This document shows, one piece after another, positions 48,600-64,000 of a stretch of 64,000 nucleotides of DNA. The notes under the pieces are model-generated. The model saw only the letters and a program-made list of their open reading frames with translations. It made no database searches and was not told the origin of the DNA. Source of the DNA: Euryodendron excelsum (Eukaryota > Streptophyta > Magnoliopsida > Ericales > Pentaphylacaceae); assembly GCA_033060915.1 (NCBI GenBank), contig CM065377.1, forward strand, positions 40,113,683-40,177,682. Direction: 5' to 3'. Position 1 is the stretch's first letter; every line of letters begins with the position of its first letter. The position numbers were made by a program, and so were the translations under genes.

Positions 48600-51500
48600 A
48601 TATAAATAGATAAATGAGAAGAAAAGAAAAAGCGAAAAGGCTGCAATTGCAAAAGAGAAAAACACTCCCGTCAAAACCCAGTATGCAATTGATTATGGGA
48701 GCTGAGATGATGAGAAGTAGAGAGAGAGAGGAGGTGGGGGGAGAGAGAACATCCTCTCTCTTCTTTCTCTATGTAGAGGAAAGGAAAGGAAAGAACGAAG
48801 AAAAAGAAAGAAAAAAAGAAAATTTTTGGGGAAGTGCGAGGGAGGGAAGGGGAAGGATGGGGACAAGCGTCCTGAGGTGCCACGTGGCGAGACGCCAATG
48901 GCTGTGTGCTTTTCGCTCCGGGGCTCCCACAACAGCCCAGCTCCTGCTGCCGTGTCAGTGTTAACCCCGTCCTATGACCCCGGCGATTCCGTATCGTATG
49001 CTCTCTCTCGCTCTAAAACTCTCTCTCTATTTATTTCGTTTGTCGCCTCCCCCTCTCTATTCTCGTATCTGTCATCTACATGCTTTCTATGCCCTAATCT
49101 ATTCTTCTCCTCTATACTCTCCTTGTGTATCTCAATCAGATGGTGTGTCTTTATTGATTCTTTCTCTCTACTTCTTGTGTTTTGATCCCTTAAACAGATT
49201 GGTATGCTTATATCTCCATCTGGGTAGTGTTATTTTGTATGTTTTTACTCATCTGTTGGCGGATTTTTTGTGGGTTTTCAGTTTCCATGCAATTGCAGCT
49301 GATTCTTGTGTGCTCTGGTGTTGTTTGTGATGCAACTGCTGCTTGATTGCTGTGAATGCTGTGCTATTAGTTTGAATTGTGTTAAAAGTTTGATCTTTTT
49401 GGGGTAGTGTGGGAATTGGGTTTTGGAGCTTGTTGTATGATGAGATGTTACTGAAATGGGGTTTTGGGTTCAGTGGGAGTTGAATGTGTTAGGTTACTAT
49501 AGTTTTGGTGCTTTGATTGGTGAATTTTATGTGATGATGCTCTGGACATTCAGTGACTGATTAAGGGCTTCATGGTTTTTTGATTCATGTGTTATGTTTT
49601 GTCCTGCTAGTTAGCCTTTGGCCTTTGAATGCTTCGTTTTTGTTTTCTGTTGAAATTTGAAATGGGAAATTAAGAATTGCAAATGTTATGTCATGCTCCT
49701 TCCAATGTTATGGCATTGAAGTATTTTTAGATGTTGTTGCTATAAATTATGTCCGGCTTGGGACAAGTAAACCATGGAATGAAACATGGTTTGAACCGCA
49801 AATTATGTTTTTTGAATGTTTGGCTAGTTCTGGCTGGTCTATTATGGGTCAAGCAGACAGTATAGCAAGCTGAAAATGAATGACATGTTCTCATTTTTGG
49901 TGATTCACTTGTTTTTTGACATTTCACCAGTGAATTTTCATCCAGTTTCTATCATCATGTTTCTTTTGCTTCAATGGTTGTCTTGTTTGGGTTAATCTAG
50001 TTGGTTATCAACAATGTTTCTAGTTCCCGTGCCAACCTGATTATGCCCTCTTTCATGAATGCCTTCTATCCATTGAAGTAATGCCTTTTGTGCTCCTATA
50101 ATCACCATGTACCTTTTTGTGACTTCTAGTCTGCTTTTGGCCCTCGAATTTGAGTTTGAGTTACAATGGTTTTGCACATGTTTCTGTCAGATCACTACTA
50201 TGTGTTCTACCTACTTCGTGGTAACCTCACTGTTTCATCTTGTGGAAGTACTTTCTGTTTCAGTTAGTGGATGGTCTCCTTCTTGTATCTAAAATTGTAC
50301 TTGTGACATTTTTCATGGTATCCCACAAAATGACTTCATCTTTGAGCCATCTTTCTTGTGCAAAGCATTTGATTTTCCTTACATGGAAAGATTAATAAGT
50401 CTTACTACTTGCAAGTAGTAAACTGCATGCTTTTCACAATCATCAAAAGGAGTGGTTATATTTTCTTTATGTAATTCCCTTTCTCTTAACTTCTATTACA
50501 TTGGTGATCTCGTGTATCGTACTTCATTAATAAAGATGGTTATCAGAGACCTAACTCATGCTAAAAACTGAGTACTTGTTTTGAGAAAGCAAACTATGAG
50601 TTGTTGTGTTACGACTCAGAAGCTTATATTGCTTTGGAGGATTTAGATATATCATTTAATGCAAATTCACTGCAAAGCACGATACATGATGGACTGATAG
50701 AGCCATTTACTTTGTTAACTTGTATTGCATTTACCAACTTTGTTCATGAGCGTTGTGCACTAAGCTTACTTCCTTCATCTTCATGGCCAAATTTGGTCTA
50801 GTACTGCCGGCCTACCTTCTCGTGTGACAGTTCTTCCTCACTTTGCAGTGTAATTGAATTCTGTGTGAAATCTTGATTGCATGAGATTGTGTCAACGAGA
50901 AGACTGATTCTCATTTATTTCCCACCCTCGTTTACCTAATACACGAAAGTGTATGCCATGATTTTTCTGTCTATAAATGACTGCATGCTTTACATGATGG
51001 ATGTGTCTCTTGCCAATTGGTTCCAAGTAGCTTTATCGAGAGCAGAAGCGAATTATCCAAAAGCTTCTCATTTTGTGAATTTTGCCAGTTCCAATTTTAA
51101 CTTGGAGTTTTTTTACTTTGATCTTGTTCCTGTAGTTACTTCATTAGAATCTGGTTTAACTATGAAGGTTGGTGCTCTTGTTGCAGTGTTGGATATTGAT
51201 GTCTTCTTCTACTTCATTTGACTGTATTCCAATTGCTATGTATGAGTTGAAGTTTCTTACGTTCCAATCTTCTATGGGGTAACCGTCTGCAACCTGTTTA
51301 CTTGACAAACTTGATGCATAAGCGTGCACATCAGCGATTAAACAAAGAAGACTTTGGTGCACCTTTTTTTTTTTTTTTTTTCTATTTTGTTTTTTTAAAT
51401 TTGCTGTAGCAAATATATGCCATGATCACAAGTTCTGAGTTTAACATATTGTTGTGTTGCCTCTTTTTTTTTTGTTTTTTTTTGAGATACTCTTTCCATT

Positions 51501-51633
51501 AGCTGTCCCAATTACTAATGACTCCATAATTGCAGGAACACAAAGTGGATGGTTTGATTCCTGAACTTCTCCATTGACTCATGACATTCGTCCTGTCAGG
51601 GCTAATAACAAAGGTAAGACCCAGGATCCAGAG
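48600..51633 (+). promoter_or_regulatory. Promoter region, 5' leader and leader intron of the PKR1-like gene
   Basis: GA-rich sequence (48718-48830) is followed by a CT-rich start zone (49000-49120). The leader is spliced: a good acceptor (TTGCAG ending at 51535) opens the exon holding the ATG at 51634, and a plausible donor is at 49201/49202 (TTG/GTATGC). The final leader exon contains an ATG-GTT-TGA mini-ORF at 51553 and an 18-codon uORF at 51581 whose TGA overlaps the main ATG. The transcription start is inferred. Confidence 0.5.

Positions 51634-64000
<12,367 letters not shown>

Noticed and set aside
48614..49330. Overlapping ORFs of 116-119 codons on both strands near 49 kb
   Set aside because: GA/CT-rich leader composition explains the open frames; peptides are low-complexity, and the PKR1 transcript is expected to start here.

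Overview
The window is nuclear DNA of a flowering plant, most likely a woody eudicot. It is AT-rich, with long GT-AG introns, CT/GA-rich leaders and many transposon remnants between and inside genes. The species cannot be fixed from the sequence. I see no rRNA, tRNA, CRISPR or bacterial-type feature.

Three real protein genes are supported by complete exon-by-exon reading. (1) 3200-17668, plus strand: a KUP/HAK/KT potassium transporter, 8 coding exons, 791 aa, closest in type to Arabidopsis KUP10/KUP11. (2) 19927-28417, minus strand, with a leader reaching about 32.86 kb: a 1304-aa Raf-like MAPKKK of subgroup B4, with an N-terminal PB1 domain and a C-terminal kinase domain, 8 coding exons. It faces the transporter tail to tail across about 2.3 kb. 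(3) 51634 to beyond the right edge, plus strand: a CHD3-type chromatin remodeller of the PICKLE-RELATED 1 (PKR1/CHR4) kind. It has a PHD finger, two chromodomains and a SNF2 helicase, and the first six coding exons lie in the window.

The 33-49 kb interval has no host gene that I can support. It holds a mosaic of tandem repeats (34.3-38.6 kb), a possible copia LTR (about 38.7-39.57 kb), and a gag-only LTR retrotransposon (40462-43853) with two LTRs, primer site, polypurine tract and a broken gag with two zinc knuckles. It also has a foldback MITE (44490-44731), a GC-rich LTR-like fragment with a 16-bp minisatellite (45.8-46.5 kb) and an old 0.74-kb tandem duplication (46.76-48.2 kb). A DNA transposon with a target-site duplication sits in the last kinase intron, a LINE fragment in the last visible PKR1 intron, and a 60-base poly-C run in transporter intron 6.

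The three genes do not form a pathway unit. Potassium transport and B4 Raf kinases both bear on osmotic and ion homeostasis, and from memory their Arabidopsis counterparts KUP11 and RAF24 are neighbours (At2g35060/At2g35050). The pairing is therefore probably old conserved microsynteny. I found no convincing undescribed system. The items most worth a second look are the gag-only element, the kinase-KUP pair, the overlapping uORF before PKR1 and the unclassified repeat mosaic.
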